Origin: Petrolisthes cinctipes
Taxonomy: Eukaryota > Arthropoda > Malacostraca > Decapoda > Porcellanidae
Assembly: GCA_033782935.1 (NCBI GenBank)
Contig: JAWQEG010001234.1
Location: forward strand, 373,501 to 437,500
DNA: 64,000 nt
Direction of reading: 5' to 3'
This document shows positions 29,303 to 39,400 of the stretch, in pieces (position 1 is the stretch's first letter; the number at the start of each line of letters is the position of its first letter). A program made the position numbers and the translations under genes. The notes beneath the pieces are model-generated. The model worked only from the letters and a program-made list of their open reading frames with translations, was not told the DNA's origin and did not search any database.

Positions 29303-29620
29303 CTTTTTATTACCATTGTTGTTACCATTTTGTATGTATTTTTTGCAATTATGAATGTTATATGTGTTGTGTTGTATATATTGTATATTATGATGTATTA
29401 GCTAGGTTTAGCGATTGTCTAATATAGATTTAGCGATTTGTCTGTCTAGGTTTAGCGATTGGCTGGAATAGGTATTAGTCTAGTTAGCTATTGGTTGAGT
29501 AGGTACATAGATTAGTCTATTAGCTAGGATGTTAAAGTAAGGTACATTTTTATTTGTAACGGTTACAAAAACCAAAACAAAAACAATTAGTATTTAAGTT
29601 TAATTTTAAGTTTAAGTGTA

Positions 29621-29656
<36 letters not shown>

Positions 29657-29793
29657 CATAGAAATAATATGCAAAAAGTTAAAATTAAAAGAATAATAAA
29701 TAAATAAAATAAAAAAACAAATAAATAAATTAAAAATAAAAAAAAAATAAAACAAAAGGCCTTAATGACCAACACCATGGTCGATAGGCCAGA

Positions 29794-29824
<31 letters not shown>
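29303..29824 (+). other. B4 3' UTR, AAT microsatellite, terminal stem-loop and poly(A)
   Basis: Same layout as the other B copies: TTTAGCGATT motifs at about 29401-29460 (the middle one starts TAGATTTAG), a short (AAT)n near 29625-29655, stem-loop 29758-29790 and a poly(A) interrupted near its start by TT. Confidence 0.72.
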
Positions 29825-29833
29825 TTGAAAGTC
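29825..29833 (+). repeat. Target-site copy TTGAAAGTC between B4 and A2
   Basis: Identical 9-mer joining the family B tail to the family A 5' end (TCATGCGTCC). Confidence 0.8.
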
Positions 29834-30499
29834 TCATGCGTCCAGACTTTGTTGTGTCCAGACCTCGTCCTCGTTGTGCATAGCAACAACAGACTACAGT
29901 ATTGTTCGTGGAGTTACCTTGGTGTACCGAGGCCTCTTACCGGCAGTACTCTGTTGTTTCTTTGCCTAGTTAAAGTAATATTGTAAAGTAAATTTGCAGC
30001 GTTTTGCTGCACTGCTGTGTACACCTTCAGTGATTTGTTTTTTGCTGGAGGACAACCAGTAGTATATGGTAGATAGTAGTTAGTTGTTCCCCACACCAGA
30101 CCCGCAGCACTCACTGCCTCAGGGGAAACCCTGTGGTAGGGGGGCCCAGTAGTCTGGTGCGTCATTTGGGCACCTCTTTTTCTTAAACTACTTTTTCTTC
30201 TATATTTTCCGTGCGACCTCCTGGGCCTACGGTTGTCTCTTGGCTGAGCAACGGTATTCGCTTGGGAGGTGGGTTCTAACTACACCACCCCTCGCATTAG
30301 GCAGGTTCGGTGGTGGGGAAGTTCCTTCCGCACAAACTCCGATCCCCTAGCTGGTACTGGAGAACGCCGCCAGGCTACCACTAGGGGGGGGCGAGTAAAG
30401 GTAACTTTTATTCCCTAAATTATTGTCCATTTTTGGGGGTTGATACAATAATTCAGGGAGGTAGGTGAGTGTGCGAGGAGAGGGGTCGGACGTAGTCCG
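29834..30499 (+). other. A2 5' UTR
   Basis: Non-coding, starting TCATGCGTCCAGACTTTG. It would have to contain the internal promoter of the element. It ends in a small hairpin, TCGGAC / GTCCGA (30486-30491 / 30495-30500), whose last base is the A of the ORF1 ATG. A second perfect hairpin, CCTCCCTCC / GGAGGGAGG (30529-30537 / 30545-30553), lies just inside ORF1. No other signal was recognised. Confidence 0.6.
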
Positions 30500-31864
30500 A
30501 TGCCCCGGATGGATGAACCCCCGACTAGCCTCCCTCCTCCTCAAGGAGGGAGGTTAACGACCAAGGACCAAACTAGGACAATGGCTGACAATAATGGAAC
30601 CCCTACGGCAGACAGACAACGACAACCTGATGTTAAAATTCCTCCAATGAATGCTCGTTATGTAAATATTAGATGTGTAGATGAGGGTCAGTCTCTCAAA
30701 AACTTTAACCCCTTTATCGTCAAAAAGGTCCTTGATGGTCAAGTGGGTGGCAGTCTTGCTGCTGCTAACAAGTTGCGTGATGGTAGTATCCTGGTAAAAG
30801 TACTGAAGGCATCCCAGGTTAAGGATCTCCTTAAACTGACGCAAATTCATAACTTTAAGGTGAAAGCCACCATTCCAGTGGGGCCGAATACCTGTAAGGG
30901 CGTCATTTTCCATAGGGATTTGGCCGCTCTGGATGAGGCAGACATTTTGGAAGGAATGAAGGACCAAGGCGTTGTTGATGTTCAAAGTATGACCAGGATG
31001 AGAGAGAACAAGAGAGAGAAATTTGGCTTGTGTTTCCTGACTTTTGCTTCAGCCCAGATTCCGGAAACGGTAAAGATTGGATACGAAATAGTTCACGTTA
31101 GACCATACATTCAGAAACCGATGCGTTGTTTCCGTTGCCAGAAATTCGGACACACAGCATTGAGGTGTTTCAATAAAGATTCATTCACTTGTGGTAAATG
31201 TGCAGGTAGACACGAGACTGAGTTGTGTTCAGAGACAGTCTTCAGGTGTGCTAATTGTGGCGGCCCCCACCAGGCAAGTGCAGGTGACTGCAGGAGCCTT
31301 AAAGTGGAGACTGAAGCAATGGCATACATGAGGGCTCATGATGTTAGTTATGGTGAGGCAAAGAGGAAGGTGGAGGGGGTTAACCAAACTCCCACAGTTT
31401 CCTATGCTGCAGCTATGACTGGCAACACTGCTCCTGTAACTACAACAAATGTTAACGTGGCTATCCAAGCTAAAGATAACGAAATTAAAGACTTGAAGGA
31501 TACTGTAAATAAATTAACGTTGCTAGTAGAAAGTTTGACAAAGAAATTAGAAGTTGTTGAATCAACCCAGCAAAAGAAGCACCACAAAGCTGATGATACC
31601 GTATCAGCTTCAAAATCTCATGTTCTCGCTCAGGTGACTCCCATGAAGCCTACATCCGGGAGTCGTCCGGTTCGTCGCGAGACGAGCCGTTCGAGGACTG
31701 GCTCTGTACCTCATGGAGAGGAACAGGCGATGGAGACTACCGTCGCGAAACCTGCCCGCGGGAGGTCCCCGGGAAGTGCAGAGGAGGAAGAGGGTCTTCC
31801 CTCCCAGCACAAAAAGGTTCGGCCAGACGAACAAGGCTCCAAGAAACCCCATAAACAGCGATAA
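30500..31864 (+). CDS. Family A ORF1 protein, copy A2 (complete)
   Basis: 454 residues from the ATG at 30500 (MPRMDEPP). An N-terminal Pro-rich stretch precedes an RRM-like region with NFNPFIVKKVLDG. Three zinc knuckles follow (CFRCQKFGHTALRC, CGKCAGRHETELC, CANCGGPHQASAGDC), then a likely coiled coil around residues 330-375 and a basic C-terminus ending KKPHKQR. The stop TAA (31862-31864) overlaps the opening of the ORF2 frame by one to two bases. A1 lacks the last ~20 residues because of a TAG. The protein is expected to bind element RNA and form the RNP with ORF2. Confidence 0.9.
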   Translation: MPRMDEPPTSLPPPQGGRLTTKDQTRTMADNNGTPTADRQRQPDVKIPPMNARYVNIRCVDEGQSLKNFNPFIVKKVLDGQVGGSLAAANKLRDGSILVKVLKASQVKDLLKLTQIHNFKVKATIPVGPNTCKGVIFHRDLAALDEADILEGMKDQGVVDVQSMTRMRENKREKFGLCFLTFASAQIPETVKIGYEIVHVRPYIQKPMRCFRCQKFGHTALRCFNKDSFTCGKCAGRHETELCSETVFRCANCGGPHQASAGDCRSLKVETEAMAYMRAHDVSYGEAKRKVEGVNQTPTVSYAAAMTGNTAPVTTTNVNVAIQAKDNEIKDLKDTVNKLTLLVESLTKKLEVVESTQQKKHHKADDTVSASKSHVLAQVTPMKPTSGSRPVRRETSRSRTGSVPHGEEQAMETTVAKPARGRSPGSAEEEEGLPSQHKKVRPDEQGSKKPHKQR

Positions 31865-34800
31865 TCTTCGCGCTAACCATACTCCAATGGAACTGTCGAA
31901 GTCTTAGAGCTAGATTAAATGAACTTAAACTTTTGGCTTGTTCTTACGCTGCCGATATTATTGCCCTTCAGGAAACTCATCTGAACGACCAAGTCGAAGA
32001 CGAGGTTGTTCAGCTTCGGAACTACAAGTTAATTAGGAGGGACCGTGGGGGGAGGGGTGGAGGTGGAGTGGCAATCTACATCCGCCATAACCTCCCTTTC
32101 ACTGATGTGCCCTGTAATTTTCCTCTGGAAAGTGTCGCTTGCAGAGTAAAATTCGGTGGCACCTACCTGACTATCTGTTCTGTCTACTGTCCTCCTGATA
32201 CAGTAACTTATGATGATGTTTTTGATCTACAGGACAGTCTGCCCTGTAGAAAATTAATTGTAGGTGATTTTAATGCTCATCATACGTTATGGGGTTCCCT
32301 GCAGGATGACAGAAAGGGGGAACAGATGGCTAGGCTAATCAGTGATTCCAATTTGGTTCTTCTGAACGACGGTAGTCCGACGAGAGTTGATGATAATACT
32401 GGTAATTTTAGCGTTCTTGACCTATCTCTGGTCTCCCCATCAATTGCAGCCTCTTGCCAGTGGCTACCCATTGATGACTCATTGGGAAGCGACCATTTTC
32501 CTATTGTGATTACATTTAAAAGCGACACTATTAAAAAGTCTTCAGCACCTAAATTTAACGTAAAAAAAGCAGACTGGGTGTCCTTCACAAAGGGTGTCAA
32601 TATTGAAATTGTTGGAGAAACCATTGATGATAAAGTAAATAATATTCAAGATAATATCCTCAAAGCCGCAATGGCAACAATTCCTAAGACTTCGGTAGAT
32701 AGCGCAAAGCATAGAGTTCCATGGTGGACGCCAGATTGCCGCAGGGTACTGTGTGAGAGGAATAGAGCCTACAGGCTTTTCAAAAATCGCATTAGTGATG
32801 AGAACTTTCGCAAGTATAAACTTGCGAGAGCTAGGGCTCGTCGAACCATCAGACAAGCCAAACGAGACTCCTGGCGATGCTTTGTCTCTAGTATCAATAG
32901 TGAAACATCAATTTCCCAAGTCTGGTCCACTGTAAGAAAATTAAATAAGAAAAAAATATCTAATAAAATTACCAACATCACTTTTAATAACATCAATTAT
33001 GACGAACCTAGAGACATTGCTAACGCCCTCGCCAGGCAGTTCTCTTTTGCTAGCAGCTCTGAAAATTACCATCCAGCTTTCCTGCCCATCAAGGAAGCAT
33101 CAGAGCTGCAGCATATTGACTTTGCCACAGGAGATGAATTAGATTACAACAGTGATCTAACAATGCAAGAGCTTGTCCAAGCCCTAGGAGCCTGTAGTGG
33201 GACATCCCCAGGACCCGATGAGATTCGGTATGAGATGATAAAGCATCTTGATCATGATTCCATGATCAAGATGTTGCAAGTGTTTAACGAGATTTGGAGG
33301 GGTCACACCTTTCCAAACTCGTGGCACTTTGCACATGTCATTCCCATACCGAAAGGAGGGGGGGACCCCAGATCGACTTCATCGTATCGCCCTATTGCGC
33401 TCACAAGTTGCTTATGCAAGGTCATGGAACGAATTGTTAATCGTAGGCTATTGCATTTTTTAAATTCCAGGAATTTGCTGGTTGACGAGCAGTGTGGCTT
33501 CCGTAAAGGTCGCCAGACGCTCGATCAGCTAGTAAGCCTGGAAGTTCAAATTCAAGAGGCATTTGCCAAAAAACAATTTTTGATTGCAGTATTTTTAGAC
33601 ATTGAAAAAGCCTACGACATGACTTGGCGACATGGCCTCCTCAGGAAACTATATGCGATGGGATTACGCGGTAACCTGCCCTTTTTTGTTAAGAATTTCA
33701 TTTCTGACAGAACTTTCTCTGTCAAGCTTTTTTCGGACACAGTCACTTTCTCGGACATATTTGTCCAGGCAAATGGGGTGCCCCAGGGGAGTGTTCTGTT
33801 TCCGACCTTATTTCTATGTATGATCAATGACATTCTACCAGCTCCTCCTCGAAATCTTAAATACTCACTGTACGCCGACGACTGTGCGATATGGCACTCC
33901 AGCTGTAATGCAGAGTTTTCGGCAACTCGGATCCAATTGGCACTGGATTTGATTCACAATTGGGGCCTCCAGTGGGGTTTTAAGTTTTCAGTAAGAAAGA
34001 GTGTAGGGGTTATTTTCACTCATAGGAAGAAGCCAGACGTCAGGCTGACTATGGGTGTTAACCCCCTACCTATTCAAAATTCCACTAAATTTCTTGGACT
34101 GTATTTTGACAGTCGACTGACATGGCGAGTCCATGTCAGTCAGTTAAAAATTAAATGTTTAAAAGCACTCAATTTGCTGAAGTGCATTTCTGGTACTCAA
34201 TGGGGAGCAGATAGGAAGTCATTGCTAATGCTATATAAATCCCTGATTAGATCTAGAGTAGATTATGGGTCAATAGTGTATGGTTCGGCATCTGATTCTG
34301 TGTTGAAAGGTTTGGATGTTGTGCAGAATGCGTGTTTGCGTGTGTGTCTTGGAGCCCTACGTTGCACTCGAATCGAGCGTCTAGAGGTGGAGTCACAAGT
34401 GCCTCCCCTCCGATTGAGACAAGATCAACTACTATTAGTATATTGTGCTAAAAAATCCAGGGTGCCGAGTCATCTTCCCGGGAATGCCTTGCTACGGCAA
34501 CAGCACCCGGGGGGCCATGGCACTAGGCCCCTGGCAGAGGGACCGAGTCGTCCGTCCGGGAACCCCTGCGCCCCAGGGGGCACTGGCGTGAGGCCAATGG
34601 GGACCAGGCCCCAAGTTCAGGTACCCGGGGAGCCGAGTCATCCTCCCGGTAATGCCTTGGTGAGGCATTTGCAGCCGGGGGGCCATGGCGATAGGCCCCC
34701 GGAAGGGCCGAGTTATCCGCCTGGGCGTCGCACGGCCCCGGAGGGCACTGGCGTGAGGTCCCTCAGAGCAAGACTCCACGACCTCGTAGAGTGTGTCGGT

Positions 34801-35784
34801 ATAGAATTATCAACAATCGATTCCCTAGTTTTAGTAAATATTGCACCCTGGGTAACACCCCCCTTCACTATTGTGGATTCCTGGCTGCCAGGGGTTAAAT
34901 CCCGGGTGCCGGAGGTGGAGGTACACCAGAGGTTTCGTGAGATAATTGTTCAACATCTTTCATATTTCCATCTGTATACCGACGGTTCCAAGACGGATGA
35001 ATGTGTGGGTGCAGGTGTATGGTCGACTGAATGTCAGTTAAGATTCAGACTGCCGATTCATACATCTATTTTTATTGCAGAACTTTTTGCTATTAATAAA
35101 GCTTTGGATTTTGCCCTATCGACGACCCACGATAGGGTAGTTATCTTTACTGATTCATTAAGTTCACTTAAAGCTATTAAATCCTTAAATACAACTAACA
35201 ACGAAATACAGGGTAATATCATTAGTAAGCTGTTTTGTGCCAATAAATCAATCAAGCTAATATGGGTACCTTCACATTATGGTATCTATGGCAATGAACA
35301 GGCTGATATACTAGCCGGGTCAACTGTTGATCTGGACATTAGCATAGTCCGTACGGATCTCAGGTGTTTTGTTTCCCTCATTAAGTCTCGAATTCATCTC
35401 CTGTGGCAAAGGCAGTGGACCAGATTAAACATCAGAAATAAAGTAAAAACACTTATCGAACCCTGGGCTACGTCATCATGGCGTAGTCGCAGGGACGAGG
35501 TGGTGTTAGCCCGTCTAAGGGTTAACGCCACATGGTTAACCCACCTAGAACCATACATTAATAGAAATTTTCCTCCTCAATGCACATCATGCAACACAAT
35601 ACTATCTATTAATCACTTATTAATTTTTTGTATTGATTATGAAAATCAAAGAAGTAAAATCAAACAATTTTTTCAACTTAAAAAAATAGCTCTAACCATC
35701 GAAAATATTCTATCAGATGATAAGAATATTATAAACAAACTGCTGAGTTTTCTGAGGGAGACAAAACTTTATGACCTTATATAG
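31861..35784 (+). CDS. Family A ORF2 polyprotein, copy A2: APE endonuclease - RT - RNase H - CCHC
   Basis: The frame opens after a TAA at 31852-31854, and homology begins at about 31861. No ATG precedes the endonuclease LQWNCRSL motif, so ATA/ATC or coupled initiation over the ORF1 stop is likely; a TTG at 31933 is internal. About 1,307 codons are open. Motifs are as in A1: GDFNAHH, YADDCAIW, YTDGSKTDE, FTDSLSS, NEQADILA and a CX2CX7HX4C finger. The conserved RT block reads QGSVLFPTLF here against QGSVLSPTLF in A1 and all B copies, a Ser-to-Phe change that may weaken this copy. The GC-rich repeat insert is present at about 34463-34761. Confidence 0.9.
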   Translation: MIFALTILQWNCRSLRARLNELKLLACSYAADIIALQETHLNDQVEDEVVQLRNYKLIRRDRGGRGGGGVAIYIRHNLPFTDVPCNFPLESVACRVKFGGTYLTICSVYCPPDTVTYDDVFDLQDSLPCRKLIVGDFNAHHTLWGSLQDDRKGEQMARLISDSNLVLLNDGSPTRVDDNTGNFSVLDLSLVSPSIAASCQWLPIDDSLGSDHFPIVITFKSDTIKKSSAPKFNVKKADWVSFTKGVNIEIVGETIDDKVNNIQDNILKAAMATIPKTSVDSAKHRVPWWTPDCRRVLCERNRAYRLFKNRISDENFRKYKLARARARRTIRQAKRDSWRCFVSSINSETSISQVWSTVRKLNKKKISNKITNITFNNINYDEPRDIANALARQFSFASSSENYHPAFLPIKEASELQHIDFATGDELDYNSDLTMQELVQALGACSGTSPGPDEIRYEMIKHLDHDSMIKMLQVFNEIWRGHTFPNSWHFAHVIPIPKGGGDPRSTSSYRPIALTSCLCKVMERIVNRRLLHFLNSRNLLVDEQCGFRKGRQTLDQLVSLEVQIQEAFAKKQFLIAVFLDIEKAYDMTWRHGLLRKLYAMGLRGNLPFFVKNFISDRTFSVKLFSDTVTFSDIFVQANGVPQGSVLFPTLFLCMINDILPAPPRNLKYSLYADDCAIWHSSCNAEFSATRIQLALDLIHNWGLQWGFKFSVRKSVGVIFTHRKKPDVRLTMGVNPLPIQNSTKFLGLYFDSRLTWRVHVSQLKIKCLKALNLLKCISGTQWGADRKSLLMLYKSLIRSRVDYGSIVYGSASDSVLKGLDVVQNACLRVCLGALRCTRIERLEVESQVPPLRLRQDQLLLVYCAKKSRVPSHLPGNALLRQQHPGGHGTRPLAEGPSRPSGNPCAPGGTGVRPMGTRPQVQVPGEPSHPPGNALVRHLQPGGHGDRPPEGPSYPPGRRTAPEGTGVRSLRARLHDLVECVGIELSTIDSLVLVNIAPWVTPPFTIVDSWLPGVKSRVPEVEVHQRFREIIVQHLSYFHLYTDGSKTDECVGAGVWSTECQLRFRLPIHTSIFIAELFAINKALDFALSTTHDRVVIFTDSLSSLKAIKSLNTTNNEIQGNIISKLFCANKSIKLIWVPSHYGIYGNEQADILAGSTVDLDISIVRTDLRCFVSLIKSRIHLLWQRQWTRLNIRNKVKTLIEPWATSSWRSRRDEVVLARLRVNATWLTHLEPYINRNFPPQCTSCNTILSINHLLIFCIDYENQRSKIKQFFQLKKIALTIENILSDDKNIINKLLSFLRETKLYDLI
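34463..34761 (+). repeat. GC-rich in-frame tandem repeat inside A2 ORF2
   Basis: Same four-unit block as in A1 at offset 30801, with one or two substitutions (for example GGHGTRP for GGHGARP). Its conservation in both copies without frame loss indicates that the block existed in the common source element. Confidence 0.8.
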
Positions 35785-35809
35785 ATTGATATAATAAAAT
35801 GGATCCAAT

Positions 35810-35849
35810 GGCTTAATGACCTTTGGCTATATGCTTCTGGTTGATAGCC
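35810..35849 (+). promoter_or_regulatory. 3'-terminal stem-loop of A2
   Basis: GGCTTAATGACC pairs with GGTTGATAGCC, as in A1. It sits about 20 nt before the target-site copy at 35871. It probably serves RT recognition; inferred from position and from its counterpart in family B. Confidence 0.55.
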
Positions 35850-35870
35850 AAGAAATCCAACAAGTAGTAG

Positions 35871-35879
35871 TTGAAAGTC
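35871..35879 (+). repeat. Target-site copy TTGAAAGTC, right flank of the array
   Basis: The last of six copies in the 3' LTR locus. It is continuous with LTR sequence (TTGAAAGTCAGTCTC), exactly as at 5079 in the 5' LTR. Confidence 0.8.
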
Positions 35880-36453
35880 AGTCTCTACTCAACTTCCCTC
35901 GTCGTTGGGTTTAGCCTCTCCACCACTCAGCTTGTGCCTAGGGCTGATCTTGGTGCTTCCATAAATCTGGTGTTCTGCACATCTTTACGTCTGAGTACAG
36001 TATAGTATTATGTGTTTCATTTAAGTCTTATACTGAGGGTTCCCATTCTTTATACAAATTTTGGTGTTTAGGTTTAATTTAGTATTAAGTGTAGTATTAA
36101 GTCTTGGTGTGGATTATTTATGTACATTTATGTTGTTATAGTATTTCTGATGTGTTAATTATAATTTAGAAATTTCCCTAGCATTCTTATTACATTCCCA
36201 ACTGTCACCTATGAGGTTTTCACTCTTAAGTCTGGTATACCAGAATATAAGCACATACTGGAGACTACCAATCATCACATCAAATCTAAATACAAATATG
36301 TTTAATGCCAGTTGGTACCTTTGAACCAAAAACCTCAATTACTGGCCGGATAACAAACTATCCATTCATCTTTTAATTGTTTGAGACTGGATTACTTACC
36401 ATATCCCTAGAAACAGTGCCTAACAGTCTCTGAGTAATCTAGTGTTCGTAACA
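35871..36453 (+). repeat. 3' LTR of LTR element 1, right part
   Basis: Pairs with 5079-5661 over 583 bp with about six substitutions and no length change, and ends GTTCGTAACA. The next base starts satellite DNA with no spacer, so 36453 is the outer boundary of the element. Confidence 0.88.
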
Positions 36454-39400
36454 ATACCCACACCACCATCACCCCATGAATGACTGTTGATATTTACAGT
36501 CCAAGCATTGTAATGACACCCACACACCCACCACCCCATGAATGACTGTTGATATTTACAGTCCAAGAACTGTAATGACACCCACATACCCACCATCCAA
36601 TGAATGACAGTTGATATTTACAGTCCAAGCACTGTAATGACACCCACACACCCACCACCCCATTAATGACTGATGATATTATAGTCAAAGCAATGTAATG
36701 ATACCCACACACCCACCACCCCATAAAATACTATTGATATTTACAGTCCATGCTCTGTAATGACACCCACACACCCACCACCCCATGAATGACTGTTGAT
36801 ATTTAGTCCAAGCACTGTAATAACACCCACACTCACACCACCTCATAAATGACTGTTGATATTTACAGTCCAAACACTGTAATGACACCCACACACCCAC
36901 CACCCCATGAATGACAGTTAATATTTACAATCCAAGCATTGTAATGATACCCACAAACCAACCACCCGATGAATGACTGTTGATATTTACAGTCCAAGCA
37001 CTGAATTGAAACCCTCAAACCCTCCACCCCATGAATGACTGTTGATATTTACAGTCAATGCACCATAATGACACCCACACACCCACCAAACTATAAATGA
37101 CTGCTGATATTTACAGTCCAAGCACTGTAATGATGCCCAGTCATCCACCAACCCATTATTGACTGTCGATATATACAGTCCATGCACTGTAATGACACCC
37201 ACACACCGACCACCCCATTAATGACTGTTGATATTTACAGCCCAAGCAATGTAATGATTCCCACACACCCACCACCACATGGTTGACAGTTGATATTTAC
37301 AGTCCAAGCACTGTAATTATACCAACACATCCACCACCCCATAAATGACTGTTGATATTTACTGTCGAATCAATGTAATGGAACCCACACACCTACCACC
37401 CCATGAAAGACTTTTCAAAGTTACAGTCCAAGCACTGTAATGATACCCACACACATACCCCTTATGAATGACTGTTGACATTTTCAGTCCAAGCACTGTA
37501 ATGACACCCACAGACCCACCACCCCATTAATAACTGTTGATATTTACAGGTCAAGCACTATAATGACACACACACATCTACCACCCCTTGAATGACTGTT
37601 GATATTTACAGTCCAATCACTGTAATGACACCCACACACCTACCACCCCATGAATGACTGTTGATATATTCACAATCCAAGCATTGTAATGATACCCACA
37701 CACTCACCACCCCATGAATGACTGTTGATATTTACAGTCCAAGCACTGAAATGAAACCCTCACACCCTCCACCCCATGAATGACTGTTGATATTTACACT
37801 CCATGAACCGTAATGACACCCACACACCCACCAAACTATAAATGACTGTTGATATTTATAGTCCAAGCACTGTAATGATGCTAACACATCCACCAACCCA
37901 TGATTGACTGTCCATATTTACAGTCCATGCACTGTAATGACACCCATACACCCACCACCCCATGAATGACTGTTGATAGTTACAGCCCAAGATATGTAAT
38001 GATACCCACACACCCACCACCTCATCAATGACAGTTGATATTTACAGTCCAAGCACTGTAATTACACCAACACACCCACCACCCCATGAATGACTGTTGA
38101 TATTTACTCTCCAATCAATGTAATAGCACCCACACACCTACCAACCGTTGAAATACTTTTGATATTTACAGTCCAAGCACTGTAATGACACCCACACACC
38201 CACCACCCCATGAATGACTGTTGATATTTACAGTTCCAGCACTGCAATGACACCCACATACCCACCACCATATGAATGACTGTTGATATTTACAGTCCAA
38301 ACACTGTAATAACACCCACCACTCCATGAATGACTGTAAATTTAAAGTCCAAGCACTGTAATGACACCCGCAGATCCACCAGCCCATTAATGACTGTTGA
38401 TATTTACGGGTCAAGCACTGTGATGACACCCACACACACACACAATTTTCCCATGAATGACAGTTAATAATTATAGTCCAAGCACTGTAATGACACCCAC
38501 TCACCCACCACCTCATGAATGATTGTTGATATTTATAGTCCAAACACTGTAATGACACCCACACACCCACCACCCCATTAATGACTGTTGATAGTTACAA
38601 CCCAAGCAATGTAATGATACCCACACACCCACCACCTCATGAATGAAAATTAATATTTACAGTCCAAGCACTGTAATTACACCATTACACCCACCACTCC
38701 ATGAATGACTATTGATATTTACTGTCTAATCAATGTAATGGCACCCTCACACCTACCACCCCATGAAAGACTTTTGATATTACAGTCCAAGCACTGTAAT
38801 GATACCCACACACATACCCCTTATGAATGACTGTTGACATTTACAGTCCAAGCACTGTAATGACACCCACAGACCCACCACCCAATTAATGACTGTTGAT
38901 ATTTACACGTCAAGCACTGTAATGACACACACACCCCTACCACCCCTTGAATGACTGTTTATATTTACAATCCAATCACTGTAATGACACCCACACACCT
39001 ACCACCCCATGAATGACTGTTGATATTTACATTTAAAGCACTGTAATGACACCGACATACCCACCACCCCATGAATGACTGTTAATATTTACAGTCCAAG
39101 CACTATAATGATTCCCACACAAACACCACTTCATGAATAACTGTTGATATTTACAGTCCAAGCACTGTAATGACACCCACACACCCACCACCCTATAAAT
39201 GACTGTTGATATTTACACTCCAGGCACTGTAAAAACACCCACATACCCACCACCACATGAATGACAGTTGATATTAACAGTCCAAGCACTGTAATGATGC
39301 CCACACACCTACCACACCATGAATGGCTATTGATATTTACAGTCCAAGCACTGTAATGACACTCACACACCCACCACCCCATGAATAACTATTGATATTT

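Larger units (their letters stand above)
23901..29824 (+). mobile_element. Non-LTR retrotransposon, family B, copy B4 (full length)
   Basis: A 5.92-kb complete copy and the most diverged of the three full-length ones, with variants spread through the 5' UTR, ORF1 and ORF2. Its poly(A) is shorter (about 30 nt) and is followed by TTGAAAGTC and the 5' end of the family A copy A2. Confidence 0.92.
29834..35870 (+). mobile_element. Non-LTR retrotransposon, family A, copy A2 (full length)
   Basis: A 6.04-kb complete copy with ~666-nt 5' UTR, ORF1, ORF2, short 3' UTR, stem-loop and an AAGTAGTAG tail, 9 nt shorter than the tail of A1. It is flanked on both sides by TTGAAAGTC, and the right copy opens the resumed LTR. 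Both ORFs are intact. It shares domain order, target and 3' hairpin with family B but differs in sequence throughout, in tail type and in the ORF2 repeat insert. Confidence 0.92.
5079..36453 (+). mobile_element. LTR element 1: Gmr1-like Ty3/Gypsy retrotransposon, interrupted by nested insertions
   Basis: In order: 5' LTR (right part), PBS, ~0.8 kb leader, gag-pol with integrase upstream of RT, polypurine tract, and a 3' LTR starting TGTGACAGCC at 11081 and ending GTTCGTAACA at 36453. The 3' LTR is split at 11244/35871 by about 24.6 kb of stacked non-LTR elements. Removing the insert leaves an LTR of about 738 bp, close to the 744-759 bp LTRs of element 2. No integrase follows RNase H. The element ends directly against satellite DNA; its left boundary and target duplication are outside the window. 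Confidence 0.85.

Noticed and set aside
11245..29824. Telomeric HeT-A/TART-like array
   Set aside because: The array is flanked on both sides by parts of one LTR and has target duplications at each junction, which terminal additions would not give.
12012..29833. TTGAAAGTC as an intrinsic 5' end of the elements rather than a target duplication
   Set aside because: The 9-mer also precedes the 5'-truncated copy B1 and begins the resumed LTR after A1 and A2, where no element 5' end exists.
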